A stretch of DNA of 64,000 nt from Gammaproteobacteria bacterium (GCA_018824085.1 JAHJHI010000034.1:234560-298559), one strand, 5' to 3'. Positions 47,431 to 56,993 are shown, counted from the first letter of the stretch. Made by a program: numbers and translations. The notes: generated from the letters alone by a model not told the origin.

Positions 47431-47832
47431 TCAGACGGCTCCTTCGGATTCGGTGGTGGCGGGGGGAGTGGTGTTGGGCGCTGCTCCGTGGCGGGTAAAA
47501 AAATCCTGCCGCTGGTGGTAGTAGCCGATGGCAAACCGGCCCTGATCCCGAAGGGGCATGTGGCGCGGAAAGTCTTCAATGCCGGACATGATCTCGGCGA
47601 GGAGTTTCTCGAAATTCACAGCCCGCCCTTTGTTCGTCAGCTTGGCAAGATGATGATTTTTCAGACGCATCAGGGTTGTGAATACGGCGACCGGCGTGCT
47701 CGATGCCGCGCCGTAGTAGCGCTCGCGGATTGTTGCGTTCAGTCCGGGACTTGCCTCTTCCTGTATTTTTTCCAGCGTCGCGAACAGGCGCCCGAGGCGA
47801 TACGCTGCCGAGGGATTTTCGGGGTCGAGCAT
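47431..47832 (-). CDS. Predicted Cas11c small subunit from internal start within cas8c
   Basis: A 133-residue in-frame product of the last part of cas8c, beginning [18 protein letters not shown] Shine-Dalgarno sequence AAGGGAG lies at 47842-47848, nine bases before the ATG at 47832, inside the cas8c coding sequence. In type I-C systems an internally translated Cas11c of about this size is known and helps R-loop formation; here position, length and ribosome site all fit. Not proven for this organism. Confidence 0.72.
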   Translation of the reverse strand: MLDPENPSAAYRLGRLFATLEKIQEEASPGLNATIRERYYGAASSTPVAVFTTLMRLKNHHLAKLTNKGRAVNFEKLLAEIMSGIEDFPRHMPLRDQGRFAIGYYHQRQDFFTRHGAAPNTTPPATTESEGAV

Positions 47833-49248
47833 TTCAGTGATCTCCCTTTGGTGGTGGTCGAGGCCGGCGACGCCGGCACTGTCGGAACGATTGAGGCAGG
47901 CCTTGATTGCGGCTGCCCGCAGGTAGCTGACGTGTTGTTCGGCCCGGCATCGCTGGATGGCTGCGTTCAGCCAGATGGCCGGGTAGGGGGCGCCTGTGAA
48001 AATGCTGCGCACGATGTCGCCGCCCAGACGGGGCGGAATGTTGTCCGCCTTGCTTTGTATGGCGATGGCTGTCAGCAGCCGGAACAGGCTCGGGTATTCC
48101 ATGTCGTTCGGACTGCGCGCGATGCGCAGGTCGTCGAACCACGCGGTCACCCGCGCGGCAATCTCTGCCAGCGGTGCGGCGTGCCAGAAGCGCACCGAAA
48201 TGCGTGCAGCGTTTGGAGCGAGGCCAAGAACGAAGAACCGGTGCCGGCCTCTCTCTCCGCCGAAACCGCCGGTCCGGACCGCCTCGAACAGCGCCTTCAC
48301 CTTTTCCGTATGGGCATCGGGATCGTCGCCGCCGATGATCTCGGCGAGCCACTCCTCCATGGGTTCCCCGTCTTTCTGAGACCAGAAAACCGTGGATGCA
48401 TCCCCGACTTGCAGGCGTTGTGCAGAGCCCCGCGCCAGCAACGCGTTCAGCGCCGTGGTGTAGGCAAACGCCGCCGCCTTGCCGACCGGGGCATTGTTGC
48501 CCTGCGTCTTGGCATAAGAGTTGAAAGCATCGAGGTTGAACGACACGATGTTCGCCCCGGATGTTTGCGCCCCCCAGACACCCTTGATCGCGGTGTGCAG
48601 GCGTTCGGTCGGCACCGTGTCGCCCGTGATCAAACACGTGCCGGCGTCTGCTTCGGAGTCATCGGCATCTCCGGATATGCCGATGAAAGGCATTGCTGCC
48701 GGGCGCTGACAGACGAGGTGGGTGTCGCCGATCAGACGGAAGCTCAGTACCGGATTGTCGGAAGCGATCTCGTCAAAGGCCTCGAATCGACCTGCCTGTT
48801 CCTGTGCATCGCCGGCGAGAAAGGCCAGAACAGCCTGAATGCCCTCGTCTCGCTGCGCGTCCGGTGACAGTTCGAGCACGCGCGCTCGGAAAGCCGCTTT
48901 CATGTCCTGCAGGCGCGACAGGTAATCGTCAGCTTTTCCTTTGGCCTGTGCATCCTCGTATTTGTTGGCGTCCGGAACCGCAAGGATGTATTCGGCGTTG
49001 TCCCACAGAAGGTTGGCTGCAATCCCCGACGTTTTCTTGACGCCTTTGGGTACCAGATAAGCCGTGCCGATTTTCTTCTTGCCTGCGATGTGACGGGTAT
49101 CCACGATGGCTCGCAGCGCGCCGGAGGAGTCCAGTTCGAGAATGAACGAGATCTCTTTCAACTCGAGGCCGAAAGCGGGGAGGCGGTGAGTCTCGTCAGG
49201 ACTCGTCTGGCGCCTGTGGTAATAGTCGCTGAGTGCCTGAAGAATCAT
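47431..49248 (-). CDS. cas8c: Type I-C Cascade large subunit Cas8c (Csd1)
   Basis: A 605-residue large subunit that recognises the PAM and recruits Cas3. The N terminus [13 protein letters not shown] and conserved blocks [17 protein letters not shown] and [13 protein letters not shown] are typical Csd1. The start overlaps the cas5c stop by four bases. The C-terminal part carries an internal translation start for Cas11c (separate entry), as in other I-C systems. Confidence 0.96.
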   Translation of the reverse strand: MILQALSDYYHRRQTSPDETHRLPAFGLELKEISFILELDSSGALRAIVDTRHIAGKKKIGTAYLVPKGVKKTSGIAANLLWDNAEYILAVPDANKYEDAQAKGKADDYLSRLQDMKAAFRARVLELSPDAQRDEGIQAVLAFLAGDAQEQAGRFEAFDEIASDNPVLSFRLIGDTHLVCQRPAAMPFIGISGDADDSEADAGTCLITGDTVPTERLHTAIKGVWGAQTSGANIVSFNLDAFNSYAKTQGNNAPVGKAAAFAYTTALNALLARGSAQRLQVGDASTVFWSQKDGEPMEEWLAEIIGGDDPDAHTEKVKALFEAVRTGGFGGERGRHRFFVLGLAPNAARISVRFWHAAPLAEIAARVTAWFDDLRIARSPNDMEYPSLFRLLTAIAIQSKADNIPPRLGGDIVRSIFTGAPYPAIWLNAAIQRCRAEQHVSYLRAAAIKACLNRSDSAGVAGLDHHQREITEMLDPENPSAAYRLGRLFATLEKIQEEASPGLNATIRERYYGAASSTPVAVFTTLMRLKNHHLAKLTNKGRAVNFEKLLAEIMSGIEDFPRHMPLRDQGRFAIGYYHQRQDFFTRHGAAPNTTPPATTESEGAV

Positions 49249-49937
49249 CCCCGCACCTCCACACGGCTCAAGTCGAGCACGCCGCGTTCGACCTGCGCAC
49301 GAAAGAAACGGGGCGTCGGGTTGCTCGGTGCGCTGAAGTCCATGTCATGCAGCATCCAGCCCAGGTCCGCGCTCCACTCCTGCAGTGCGGGAGGTTCGTC
49401 AGGGGCTGGCAGGAAATTGCCGTCGCCATTGTCGATGAGCGGCACCAGACGGAAGCGTGCGGCGAACTCGCGGCATCCCAAGTAGGGCTGATTGACACAC
49501 TGGCCGGCTTCGGCCCGCCGGCTGAACATGGCGAGGTACTTGCCAGGGTTGCTGCGCGCGTCTTCCCCGATGACTTCCATGTCGGCATACAAGCGGTACG
49601 CCACGTCACGGAGAAAGAGGCCGGCGCGCTGCTGCCTCGTCTTCGGATCATCTACACAGATCGCGAGGTTGCCATGACCTTGCTTCATGGCAGCCCGTAC
49701 GTTACTTACCGATATGACATCCCCAACTTCGTTGCGCCGTACGCTGATCCACTTGACCGGCGCCAGGACTTCGATGCGGCGGATGTGCCAGCGGATGGCC
49801 GGCTTCCACAGGATGGCTTCGAACACCGCGCGCGCGGCCGACGGCGTGATGAGGTCGTAGGACACCCGCTCGACCTTCATTTCAGGGCGCGTGAAGCAGG
49901 CGTAGTCCCCGCGGACTTCAAGACAGAAAGGTTTCAT
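49245..49937 (-). CDS. cas5c: Type I-C crRNA-processing subunit Cas5c
   Basis: A 230-residue Cas5d/c that cuts the pre-crRNA at the base of the repeat stem and caps the 5' handle of Cascade, replacing Cas6. N terminus MKPFCLEVRGDYACFTRPEMK and internal YDLITPSAARAVFEAILWKP and QRAGLFLRDVAYRLYADM are the family blocks. The predicted 11-nucleotide handle of the array matches its known cleavage. It lies 11 bases after cas3 and overlaps cas8c by four. Confidence 0.95.
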   Translation of the reverse strand: MKPFCLEVRGDYACFTRPEMKVERVSYDLITPSAARAVFEAILWKPAIRWHIRRIEVLAPVKWISVRRNEVGDVISVSNVRAAMKQGHGNLAICVDDPKTRQQRAGLFLRDVAYRLYADMEVIGEDARSNPGKYLAMFSRRAEAGQCVNQPYLGCREFAARFRLVPLIDNGDGNFLPAPDEPPALQEWSADLGWMLHDMDFSAPSNPTPRFFRAQVERGVLDLSRVEVRG

Positions 49938-49948
49938 GTGCCTCCCGT

Positions 49949-52345
49949 TCAGTTGACGTAACTCTTCGGATCACCGGGCGCCGCATCCACCCGCGCCCCC
50001 ATAACCGGGTCATAGAACCCGTCCCACCTTTCGATCTGTACGTACAGCCCCGGACAGGACGGCACTTCGCGGATGTCACCCGCATTGATCAGCGCCTGCA
50101 GTTGATGTCGGTAGATCGTCACGCCGTAGCGCTGCAGCTTGCGCATGAGCCAGCGCGTGGGGCCCTCTCGTTCCAGCATTCTGATCAGCGCATCGATGTC
50201 TTCGCGTGCATCCCGACTGCGATAGCGCACCAGCACGGTCACTGCGTCGTCGTTGTCGATGAGCCGGAATCTGTCGGCGACCTCGCGAAACTGGACTGGC
50301 AGGCTCATTGCCTTCCCGTCGACTTGCAGCCGGAGGCGCTGGCAGATGCCGTGCAGGTCCAGTGAATGTGCGTCGTGATACAGACGCCGGAAGTACTGGC
50401 GGATCAGGGGCAGCGCGAACGGATCCGTCGGGAGTTCATGCCAGACGGCCTTGCAGGTGTCGCGCGCCTGACGCAGCAGGCCCGGCGGTGCCGGTGTCGG
50501 CGGAACGAAAACATGCACTTCTCCGGGTTCCGCCAACAGGCCTTCGCGATTGCAGCGTCCGGCTGCCTGCGCGACCGAATCAAGACCGGCCATCGCCCTA
50601 TAGACGACCGGCACATCGAGGTCGACCCCCGCTTCGATCAATTGCGTCGATACCACGCGCACCGGCATGGTTTCCCGGCCGGCAGCGAGAGCTGCTCGAC
50701 GATTCGACAGCGCCTGCTTGATTGCAAGGAGGACGTCGCTGCGGTGCTGTGCGCACATCAGGGCCGACAGATGCCAACAGCCCTCGCCGGTTCGTGCCTT
50801 GAGCAATGAGTAGAGTTCGCGGGCGTCGGCGCGCCGGCTGACGATGGACAGCACCGCGTCATGCTGCGCAATCTCGTCGGCGAGTTCGGGCCAGTCGCGC
50901 GGTGTTTCGAGGCTGGCCGGCAACCTGACGCGCACCCTTGCCAGTGCCGCATAGAGCGCCGGCACGTCATCAATGATCTCCGACACGACGCCAATGCCGC
51001 GTGCGATGCCACGCTGCGGATCGGGACTTGCACTGGCGTCCAGTGCTGGCTGGGTCGCGGTGCAGAGCAACACCGTGACCCCGAAGTCCTGCACCAGGTA
51101 GCGCAGGACGTCGATCACCGGCTGCAGGAATTCAACCGGCAGCAATTGTGCTTCGTCGAGCACGATCACGCTGTCGATCAGGTTGTGCAGCTTGCGGCAG
51201 CGCGAGGTCTTGCGCGCAAACAGGCTTTCGAAAAGCTGCACGTTGGTGGTGACGATGAGCGGCGCATCCCAGTTCTCGCAGGCGAGGCGGGAGCGCGGCG
51301 TTTCGTTCTCGGGATCCGACTCCGCGTTGCTGTGGTGTTCGATCACGACGTCTTCGCCGAGCGACGCGAACACGGAGCGGAAGACGTCGGCGGTCTGTTC
51401 GATGATGCTCGTGTAGGGAATCGCATACACGATGCGCTGCTTGCCGTGGCGGCTCGCGTGCTCCAGTGCGAATGCGAGGCTCGACAGTGTTTTTCCACCA
51501 CCGGTCGGTACCGTCAGGCTGTAGATGCCCGGGCCCAGCGCCGCCTTGCCGAGACACTGTCGCAGCACGTCGGCACGTACTTGATTGACCGGTGTCGTTT
51601 GGGCGCGGGCACCCAGTGCAGTCAGGTGTGCGTGCAGGACGTCCCGCATGCCGGGCAGACCGGCGGAGTGCGCACGCCGCGCGGCGCGTTCGACGTTCAT
51701 GTAGCGTTCGGTGTCAAGAAAGTCGGCGTCGACCAGCGCGGAGAAGATCATGCGCACCCACAGCGCAAAGCGGCCGGGGGTGTCGTGCTCGGTCCGTATG
51801 GGCAGGTCGGTGAGGCTTACGCCCAAGTCATCCGGGCAATCGATGTCGCGCGGGCTATTGCGCGACATCGCTTCGTCAAATTCGGTCGCGGCATCTGCAC
51901 TGGACAGGCGGGCCGCCAGACCTGTGCCCTCCCAATTGTCGAGGCCGGCGTGGTGGCCCGCGATGACGTACTGAAGCATTCGGCTGATCAACAAGCCTTG
52001 GCGCCCCGATTGCCGTTCCAGCTCCTTTGCTGCCCAAAGCGCTCCTGCGGCGGAATGCGTTTTCTGCCGATCCGAAACCTTCTCTATGTGGGCATCCATG
52101 CCGCTTGCGAGGCGAATGTATCGCTGGAATCCCGGGCGTCGCTTGCCCAGGTCATGCCAGAGCCCGGCCAGACGGGCCAGCGGTTTCGCCGGCCCGGGCA
52201 TGAAGATCGCCGCCAGCCGCCCGACTTCGCGCAAGTGCTCGTCAAGGCCGTGAGGCGCTTGCCCGCTTCCGGGCGGCGGGGCGTGAGCCCAGTCATCAGT
52301 GTTCGGCAGGGGGGGGGCGGGCACGGAGTCTTCCTTCGGTGTCAC
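49949..52345 (-). CDS. cas3: CRISPR-associated nuclease-helicase Cas3
   Basis: A 798-residue protein. HD nuclease domain (residues about 20-240): H37, H64-D65 (GLWHDLGKR), then AGHH near 130 and DADFLDT. SF2 helicase domain: Walker A TGGGKT at 281-286, DEAQ at 397-400, and QAAGRCNRE from residue 593. It unwinds and shreds target DNA bound by Cascade. A run of nine C lies in codons 9-13 (52309-52317 as G on the plus strand). The ATG overlaps the upstream regulator's stop (ATGA). Confidence 0.96.
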   Translation of the reverse strand: MTPKEDSVPAPPLPNTDDWAHAPPPGSGQAPHGLDEHLREVGRLAAIFMPGPAKPLARLAGLWHDLGKRRPGFQRYIRLASGMDAHIEKVSDRQKTHSAAGALWAAKELERQSGRQGLLISRMLQYVIAGHHAGLDNWEGTGLAARLSSADAATEFDEAMSRNSPRDIDCPDDLGVSLTDLPIRTEHDTPGRFALWVRMIFSALVDADFLDTERYMNVERAARRAHSAGLPGMRDVLHAHLTALGARAQTTPVNQVRADVLRQCLGKAALGPGIYSLTVPTGGGKTLSSLAFALEHASRHGKQRIVYAIPYTSIIEQTADVFRSVFASLGEDVVIEHHSNAESDPENETPRSRLACENWDAPLIVTTNVQLFESLFARKTSRCRKLHNLIDSVIVLDEAQLLPVEFLQPVIDVLRYLVQDFGVTVLLCTATQPALDASASPDPQRGIARGIGVVSEIIDDVPALYAALARVRVRLPASLETPRDWPELADEIAQHDAVLSIVSRRADARELYSLLKARTGEGCWHLSALMCAQHRSDVLLAIKQALSNRRAALAAGRETMPVRVVSTQLIEAGVDLDVPVVYRAMAGLDSVAQAAGRCNREGLLAEPGEVHVFVPPTPAPPGLLRQARDTCKAVWHELPTDPFALPLIRQYFRRLYHDAHSLDLHGICQRLRLQVDGKAMSLPVQFREVADRFRLIDNDDAVTVLVRYRSRDAREDIDALIRMLEREGPTRWLMRKLQRYGVTIYRHQLQALINAGDIREVPSCPGLYVQIERWDGFYDPVMGARVDAAPGDPKSYVN

Positions 52346-53382
52346 GGCGTGTGATCCGAAGGATGCCCTGCCGCAGGCTCAATCGTTGAGCCTGCGGCAA
52401 ACGCGGGCGCAGCATGGGTTTTGACCATGTTCAGCACCTCTGCCGACACAAGGTTCCGCAACGCCTCGGGCCCCAGCACTTCGCAATGCCGCCCGTGCTT
52501 CAGGATGTCCATCATCAATTCCCGGTGGTCGGCATACGGAATGTCGAGCAGGTAGTGGCCGTCGCTGTCGAAGCGTCCCTTCTGTTTCGGGTGCCAGGCT
52601 TCGTGGGCGACCCAGCGGGCGCGTTCGGGGGAGAAGCGCAGGCGGGCCCACTGGATCTGTTTGCCGGAGAAGATGCCGTAGGCCGGGCCGAAGACGGTTT
52701 TCAGCGTCCGGCCGCCGACTTCGCGCGCCGGGCGGGCGAGTACGTGGGCTTCGCGGATGGCGTCGACGGCGAAGCGGCGCAGTTCGCCGCGCAGGTGGCA
52801 CCAGGCTTCGAGGTACCAGTTTTCGCGGTAGTGCACGAGGCGTTGCGGCGAGATCTCGCGCTCGGTGACGGTGGCGCTGCTGCGCGCGGCGTAGGTGACG
52901 AGCAGGCGTTTGCGCTGGAGCAGCGCGGAGCCGATGCGCTCGAAGTGGGCGAGCGTGATGGGGCGCTTGCCCTGGCCCACGATGAGCACCCGCTCGCGGA
53001 TGGCTTGCACATCATTACTGGCGGCGCCGAGCAGCTTGTTGAGCCGCTCCATCAGCGGCTGTACATGTGCTGTCAGGATGCCGCCGGGGTCGAGATTTGC
53101 GAGCAGGTGCTGCATGGTCAGCAGTGCGTGGATCTCCGGGCTGGAGAACCACAGGTTGGCCATTTCCAGCTGGCCACCGCTGCCCTGACGCGTGTCGAGG
53201 AAGTAGCCGCCGCGGTCGCGGTCGAATTCGAGCGGCATGTGCAGCACATTGCGCAGATAGGCGATGTCACGTGTCAGCGTGGCGCGCGAGATGTCGAGAT
53301 CGGACAACAGCCGGTCGAATGAAACCGTGGAGTGCGGGCTCAACCGGGCCTTGAGCTTTGCCAGGCGATCGGTGCGGGACAT
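52342..53382 (-). CDS. WYL-domain transcription regulator heading the cas operon
   Basis: A 346-residue regulator. N-terminal winged helix (SFDRLLSDLDISRATLTRDI, residues 21-40), a WYL domain with the literal W189-Y-L motif in ENWYLEAWCH, and a WCX-type C terminus (about residues 245-320). WYL domains sense nucleotide or other ligands and several control CRISPR or other defence loci. ATG 53382 was chosen from the family N terminus MSRTDRLAKLKARL. The four-base overlap with cas3 means regulator and interference genes are made together. Confidence 0.9.
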   Translation of the reverse strand: MSRTDRLAKLKARLSPHSTVSFDRLLSDLDISRATLTRDIAYLRNVLHMPLEFDRDRGGYFLDTRQGSGGQLEMANLWFSSPEIHALLTMQHLLANLDPGGILTAHVQPLMERLNKLLGAASNDVQAIRERVLIVGQGKRPITLAHFERIGSALLQRKRLLVTYAARSSATVTEREISPQRLVHYRENWYLEAWCHLRGELRRFAVDAIREAHVLARPAREVGGRTLKTVFGPAYGIFSGKQIQWARLRFSPERARWVAHEAWHPKQKGRFDSDGHYLLDIPYADHRELMMDILKHGRHCEVLGPEALRNLVSAEVLNMVKTHAAPAFAAGSTIEPAAGHPSDHTP

Positions 53383-53836
53383 GCTGTCGGCCTCTCTGAA
53401 GGGAGGATGCGATCCGGATAGTACATTCGCGTGCACGACGGTGATTGTCATTATTCGTGACGGCCGTCGATGGCGGGGTGTCTTCAGGCTTGCTGGCGTG
53501 AGCGGGGCTGGCCGGATGGGGGGTGACAGGCCATTCGGTCTGCCGCATGGGTCTGGCGAACGGCCGCGTCGAAATGCGGATGGAGATGGTCGCGGGGCCG
53601 GACGGCAATCTGCTTGGCGCGTATCCGTACCCGCTGCCGGAGCGCTACGCGATGCGGCTGGCTGCGCTCTTGCCGGTGGGTGCGGCGAGCCCGCGTCGCG
53701 GGCGCTGAGGCTCGCCCCGGCAACGCGTATGGTCCGGGACCGTCATATGGTGTAGCGTGCGCGGTCCAGTTTTGCCTCACGGATCCGCCATGTCAGCCTG
53801 TCACGCCCCCTCCAGCCGCTGCCGGTTTCCACTCGC
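53383..53836. other. Divergent intergenic region upstream of the cas operon
   Basis: 454 bases between the WYL regulator and a methyltransferase. On the minus strand TACTAT (about 53420) could be a -10 for the cas operon, but no good -35 is at the right distance. A short plus-strand frame at 53547-53708 is listed separately. No repeats were found. Confidence 0.4.
53547..53708 (+). CDS. Possible small protein, unknown
   Basis: A 53-residue frame from ATG 53547 with the composition of a real, soluble protein (GRVEMRMEMVAGPDGNLLGAYPYPLPERYA). There is no clear ribosome site and no family recognised. It could be chance in this GC-rich sequence. Confidence 0.25.
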   Translation: MGLANGRVEMRMEMVAGPDGNLLGAYPYPLPERYAMRLAALLPVGAASPRRGR

Positions 53837-54964
53837 ATGACGACCATGCTCACATGGGCCGAAGGGGATGCCGAGTGCTCCGCCCGCTGGCAGTCCGAAG
53901 CCGGTGTGCCGCCGCCCCGGCGTGTGGTCGTCGCCGACGACACGATGACGGCCGATTCCGCATTCCGCCTTGCCAGCGAAGGCACGGCGCTGTTGTGGCG
54001 TGGTGACTTCCAGAACGCGCGGCAGTTGCTGCAGGCGCTGGCGCGCCGGGTTGACCGCAAGCCGCGCAAGCCGGTGGATACGCCGCGCGACGCCTTCAAC
54101 CAGCATCGCCAGGCGCAGTCGCAGCGCGCGCGCACGCTGGGCATGTTGCTGATCCCGTTCGATGCCGGGCATGTGGTGCCACTGCGGCGCGCGCCCGATG
54201 TGGCGCAGGCCTGCACCCAGGCGCACGGCGAGGCGAACGAACCGTATGTGAGTTCGCTGCGCGAGCTGCTCGGCATCGTCAGCGCCTACGAGTGGCGCAG
54301 GAACGGAGTCGAGGTGCCGGCGCTGGAGGCGCGCATCCATCCGCACTACGGTGTGTTTTCGCCGGTGCGCGGCGAATACGTCGGGCTGGTGGCGCAGGCG
54401 CCGCTGCCGGCGGCGCTGGCGTCGGAGTCGGTTGCGTTCGACGTCGGCACCGGCACCGGCGTGCTGGCGGCGCTGCTGGCGAAGCGCGGCGTGCGGCGCG
54501 TGGTTGCGACTGATCTGGATGCGAGGGCGCTGGCCTGTGCGCGCGACAACGTGACGCGCCTCGGTCTGGACGGGCAGGTGGAGGTGGTTGAGGCAGACCT
54601 GTTTCCGGCGGGGCGTGCGCCGCTCGTCGTGTGCAATCCGCCCTGGCTTCCTGCGCGCCCGAGTTCGCCGCTGGAGCACGCGGTGTATGACCCGGACAGC
54701 CGCATGCTGCGCGGTTTTCTCGCCGGGCTGTCGGCGCATCTGGCGCCGGGCGGCGAGGGCTGGCTCATCCTGTCCGACTTCGCTGAGCACCTTGGGCTGC
54801 GTGCGCCGCAGGCGCTGGCGCAGTGGGTGGACGCGGCGGGTCTGCGCGTCATCGGCCGGATTGACGCGACGCCGCAGCACCCGAAGGCGGCGGATGACAC
54901 CGATCCGCTGCACGCGGCCCGCGCGGCCGAAGTCACCACGCTGTGGCGCCTGGCGCCGCGCTAG
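53837..54964 (+). CDS. Class I SAM-dependent methyltransferase, MTS type
   Basis: A 375-residue methyltransferase with an N-terminal helper domain and a C-terminal catalytic domain. FDVGTGTGVLAALLAKRG (motif I), ATDLDARALACARDN and the nucleophile-proximal NPPWLPA (motif IV) mark the small-domain methyltransferases that modify N atoms of adenine, guanine or glutamine. Whether it acts on RNA, protein or DNA cannot be told. The downstream methyltransferase starts five bases later. Confidence 0.75.
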   Translation: MTTMLTWAEGDAECSARWQSEAGVPPPRRVVVADDTMTADSAFRLASEGTALLWRGDFQNARQLLQALARRVDRKPRKPVDTPRDAFNQHRQAQSQRARTLGMLLIPFDAGHVVPLRRAPDVAQACTQAHGEANEPYVSSLRELLGIVSAYEWRRNGVEVPALEARIHPHYGVFSPVRGEYVGLVAQAPLPAALASESVAFDVGTGTGVLAALLAKRGVRRVVATDLDARALACARDNVTRLGLDGQVEVVEADLFPAGRAPLVVCNPPWLPARPSSPLEHAVYDPDSRMLRGFLAGLSAHLAPGGEGWLILSDFAEHLGLRAPQALAQWVDAAGLRVIGRIDATPQHPKAADDTDPLHAARAAEVTTLWRLAPR

Positions 54965-54969
54965 CTGCC

Positions 54970-55740
54970 ATGGACGTGATCGAGCACAACCGTCGCGCGT
55001 GGAACCGGCAGTCACTCGCCGGCAGCCGCTGGTGCGAACCGGTGGATGCGGCGACGATCGCCCGTGCGCGGGCCGGCGACTGGTCGGTCATCCTGACGCC
55101 GACTGCGGCGGTGCCGCGCGTGTGGTTCGGCGCGCTGGCCGGGCGCAGCGTGCTGTGCCTCGCGTCCGGTGGCGGCCAGCAGGCGCCGGTGCTCGCGGCG
55201 GCCGGCGCGAGCGTGACGAGCTTCGACCTGTCCGACGAGCAGCTGGCGAAGGACGCCCTCGTCGCCACGCGCGACGGGCTGGACCTGCGCTGCGTGCGCG
55301 GCGACATGCGCGACCTGTCAGCGCTGGCGGATGGCGCCTTCGACCTCGTGTTCCATCCGTGCGCCAACGGCTTCGCGCCCGACGTGGGTCGCGTGTGGGC
55401 GGAGTGCTTTCGCGTGTTGCGCCCCGGTGGCGCGCTGCTCGCCGGCTTCGTCAATCCGTGGTGCTATCTGTTCGACACCGACGACGCCACCGCGCCGCTG
55501 ACGGTGAAGTACGCGCTGCCGTTCGCCGACGCCGATCACCCGGATGATCCGGCCTGCGCGGCGCGCATCGCGGGCGGCGAGGCGCTCATGTACAGCCACA
55601 CGCTTGAGGACCAGATCGGCGGCCAGATCGCGGCCGGCTTTCTGGTCGCGGGCTTTCATGAGGACGGCTGGAGCGACGCGGCGACGCCGCTGAACGCCTA
55701 TGCGAAGGTGGCGATCGCCACGCGCGCGCTCAAGCCTTGA
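54970..55740 (+). CDS. Class I SAM-dependent methyltransferase
   Basis: A 256-residue methyltransferase of the Methyltransf_11 type. Motif I is VLCLASGGGQQAPVLAAAGA, then TSFDLSDEQL and FDLVFHPCANGF. N-terminal MDVIEHNRRAWNRQS is typical of a family of small-molecule methylases. ATG 54970 lies just after the previous gene. Substrate unknown. Confidence 0.8.
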   Translation: MDVIEHNRRAWNRQSLAGSRWCEPVDAATIARARAGDWSVILTPTAAVPRVWFGALAGRSVLCLASGGGQQAPVLAAAGASVTSFDLSDEQLAKDALVATRDGLDLRCVRGDMRDLSALADGAFDLVFHPCANGFAPDVGRVWAECFRVLRPGGALLAGFVNPWCYLFDTDDATAPLTVKYALPFADADHPDDPACAARIAGGEALMYSHTLEDQIGGQIAAGFLVAGFHEDGWSDAATPLNAYAKVAIATRALKP

Positions 55741-55756
55741 GCCGGCCGTCGAGCGC

Positions 55757-55963
55757 TCAGCCGACGGCGAGCAGGACCAGCGTGATCAGTGCGGCATTCA
55801 CCAGAATGGCGGCGAACAGGCCGCCGAGCAGGAAGTGCTGCGGCCCGAGCCCTTCGGTCGTGGTCTGGATCATGCGGGCGCGACCGATGCCGGTGAAGGT
55901 GAGCAGGATGATCTTCAGCGCGCGCAGGCTGCCGCTCAGCAGGGGGATGTGATGTTCGGGCAT
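55757..55963 (-). CDS. Small membrane protein, unknown
   Basis: A 68-residue frame with two hydrophobic segments (about residues 15-27 and 43-67) and a short polar loop between (ARMIQTTTEGLGPQHFLL). Convergent to the methyltransferase gene with 16 bases between. No family recognised; the membrane character and neat placement support a real gene. Confidence 0.55.
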   Translation of the reverse strand: MPEHHIPLLSGSLRALKIILLTFTGIGRARMIQTTTEGLGPQHFLLGGLFAAILVNAALITLVLLAVG

Positions 55964-56031
55964 GGCATGAAACGTTGGAACAGGCCCTATTGTGCCTTAC
56001 GGCGCGCGCGTTTCATGGGTGCGGGCCTCGG

Positions 56032-56262
56032 GTGAAGCAGCCGATCACCGGTTACGCGACGGACGAAGAAGGCCACTGGGTGGCGCTGCTTGCCTGCGGA
56101 CATCGCCAGCACGTGCGCCATCAGCCGCCCTTCATCAGCCGGCCCTGGGTGACGGACGAGGCCGGCCGCCAGGCGCGACTGGGCACGCTGCTCGACTGCC
56201 CGCGCTGCGACGCGTTCGAGTGGCCGGACCATCTCGTCGAGCGCGCCGGGCCGCGACGCTGA
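56032..56262 (+). CDS. DUF3565 family protein
   Basis: A 76-residue protein starting at GTG 56032 (MKQPITGYATDEEGHWVALL). Conserved blocks are LACGHRQHVRHQPPF, RPWV and DCPRCDAFEWPD; the CGH and CPRC cysteine/histidine pairs may bind a metal. Function unknown. It starts 68 bases upstream of the next ATG region and precedes the cold-shock/DUF1294 gene by 46 bases. Confidence 0.8.
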   Translation: MKQPITGYATDEEGHWVALLACGHRQHVRHQPPFISRPWVTDEAGRQARLGTLLDCPRCDAFEWPDHLVERAGPRR

Positions 56263-56308
56263 AGCGGTGATATCTTGCGCAACCTTCAACGCAGCAGGTG
56301 CCCGCTAC

Positions 56309-56893
56309 ATGCAAGGTCGTATCAAATCGTGGATAGATGCCAAGGGTTTCGGTTTCATCGCGCCCGATCAGGGCGGTGAGGATGTGTTCGTTCACGTGAG
56401 CGAAATCGCGGGCGGCCGACGCCCGGCCATCGGTGCTCGCGTGACGTTCGACGTCGGGCAGGACCGCAAGGGGCGACGCTGTGCGCAGGCGGTCAGCGTG
56501 GCGGGCGCGACGTCGCCGCGCATGCGGATATCACCGGTGCTGGCGGTCATTCCCGCCTTCGTGCTGCTGATGAGCGCGGCCATCACCTACTGGCAGGTGC
56601 CGATGGGCTGGTTTCTGCTCTACCTCGCGCTGAGCGGCGTGACCTTCGCGCTGTACGCGATCGACAAGGCGCAGGCCGCGCGCGACGGCCACCGCGTGCC
56701 GGAGCCCCGCCTGCATTTGCTCGCCGCGGTCGGCGGCTGGCCCGGTGCCTTGCTGGCGCAGCAGTTCCTGCGCCACAAGACGGCAAAGGCGTCCTTCCTG
56801 CGCGGATTCTGGATCACCGTCGTGCTCAACGTCGCGGCCTTCATATTCCTTGCCAGCCCGCTCGGGCGCCCCTTCCTGTCGCAGTTCGCGTAG
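56309..56893 (+). CDS. Cold-shock domain fused to DUF1294 membrane domain
   Basis: A 194-residue protein. Residues 1-65 are a cold-shock (CSD) RNA/DNA-binding barrel with GFGFIAPDQGGEDVFVHVSEI (RNP1/RNP2 like); residues 85-190 are a DUF1294 membrane domain with three hydrophobic stretches and ALYAIDKAQAARDGHRVPE. This CSD-membrane fusion is known in proteobacteria but poorly studied; it may bring RNA to the inner membrane. Start ATG 56309. Confidence 0.85.
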   Translation: MQGRIKSWIDAKGFGFIAPDQGGEDVFVHVSEIAGGRRPAIGARVTFDVGQDRKGRRCAQAVSVAGATSPRMRISPVLAVIPAFVLLMSAAITYWQVPMGWFLLYLALSGVTFALYAIDKAQAARDGHRVPEPRLHLLAAVGGWPGALLAQQFLRHKTAKASFLRGFWITVVLNVAAFIFLASPLGRPFLSQFA

Positions 56894-56993
56894 GCCGCCG
56901 CCGTCGCCGCGCGTGAATCCCTGATCAGGCTCAAAGCAGCGGCGGCGCGCGGGTGCATCATGGGTGCGTCGCGTATCGGGAGGGCGCAGCACC

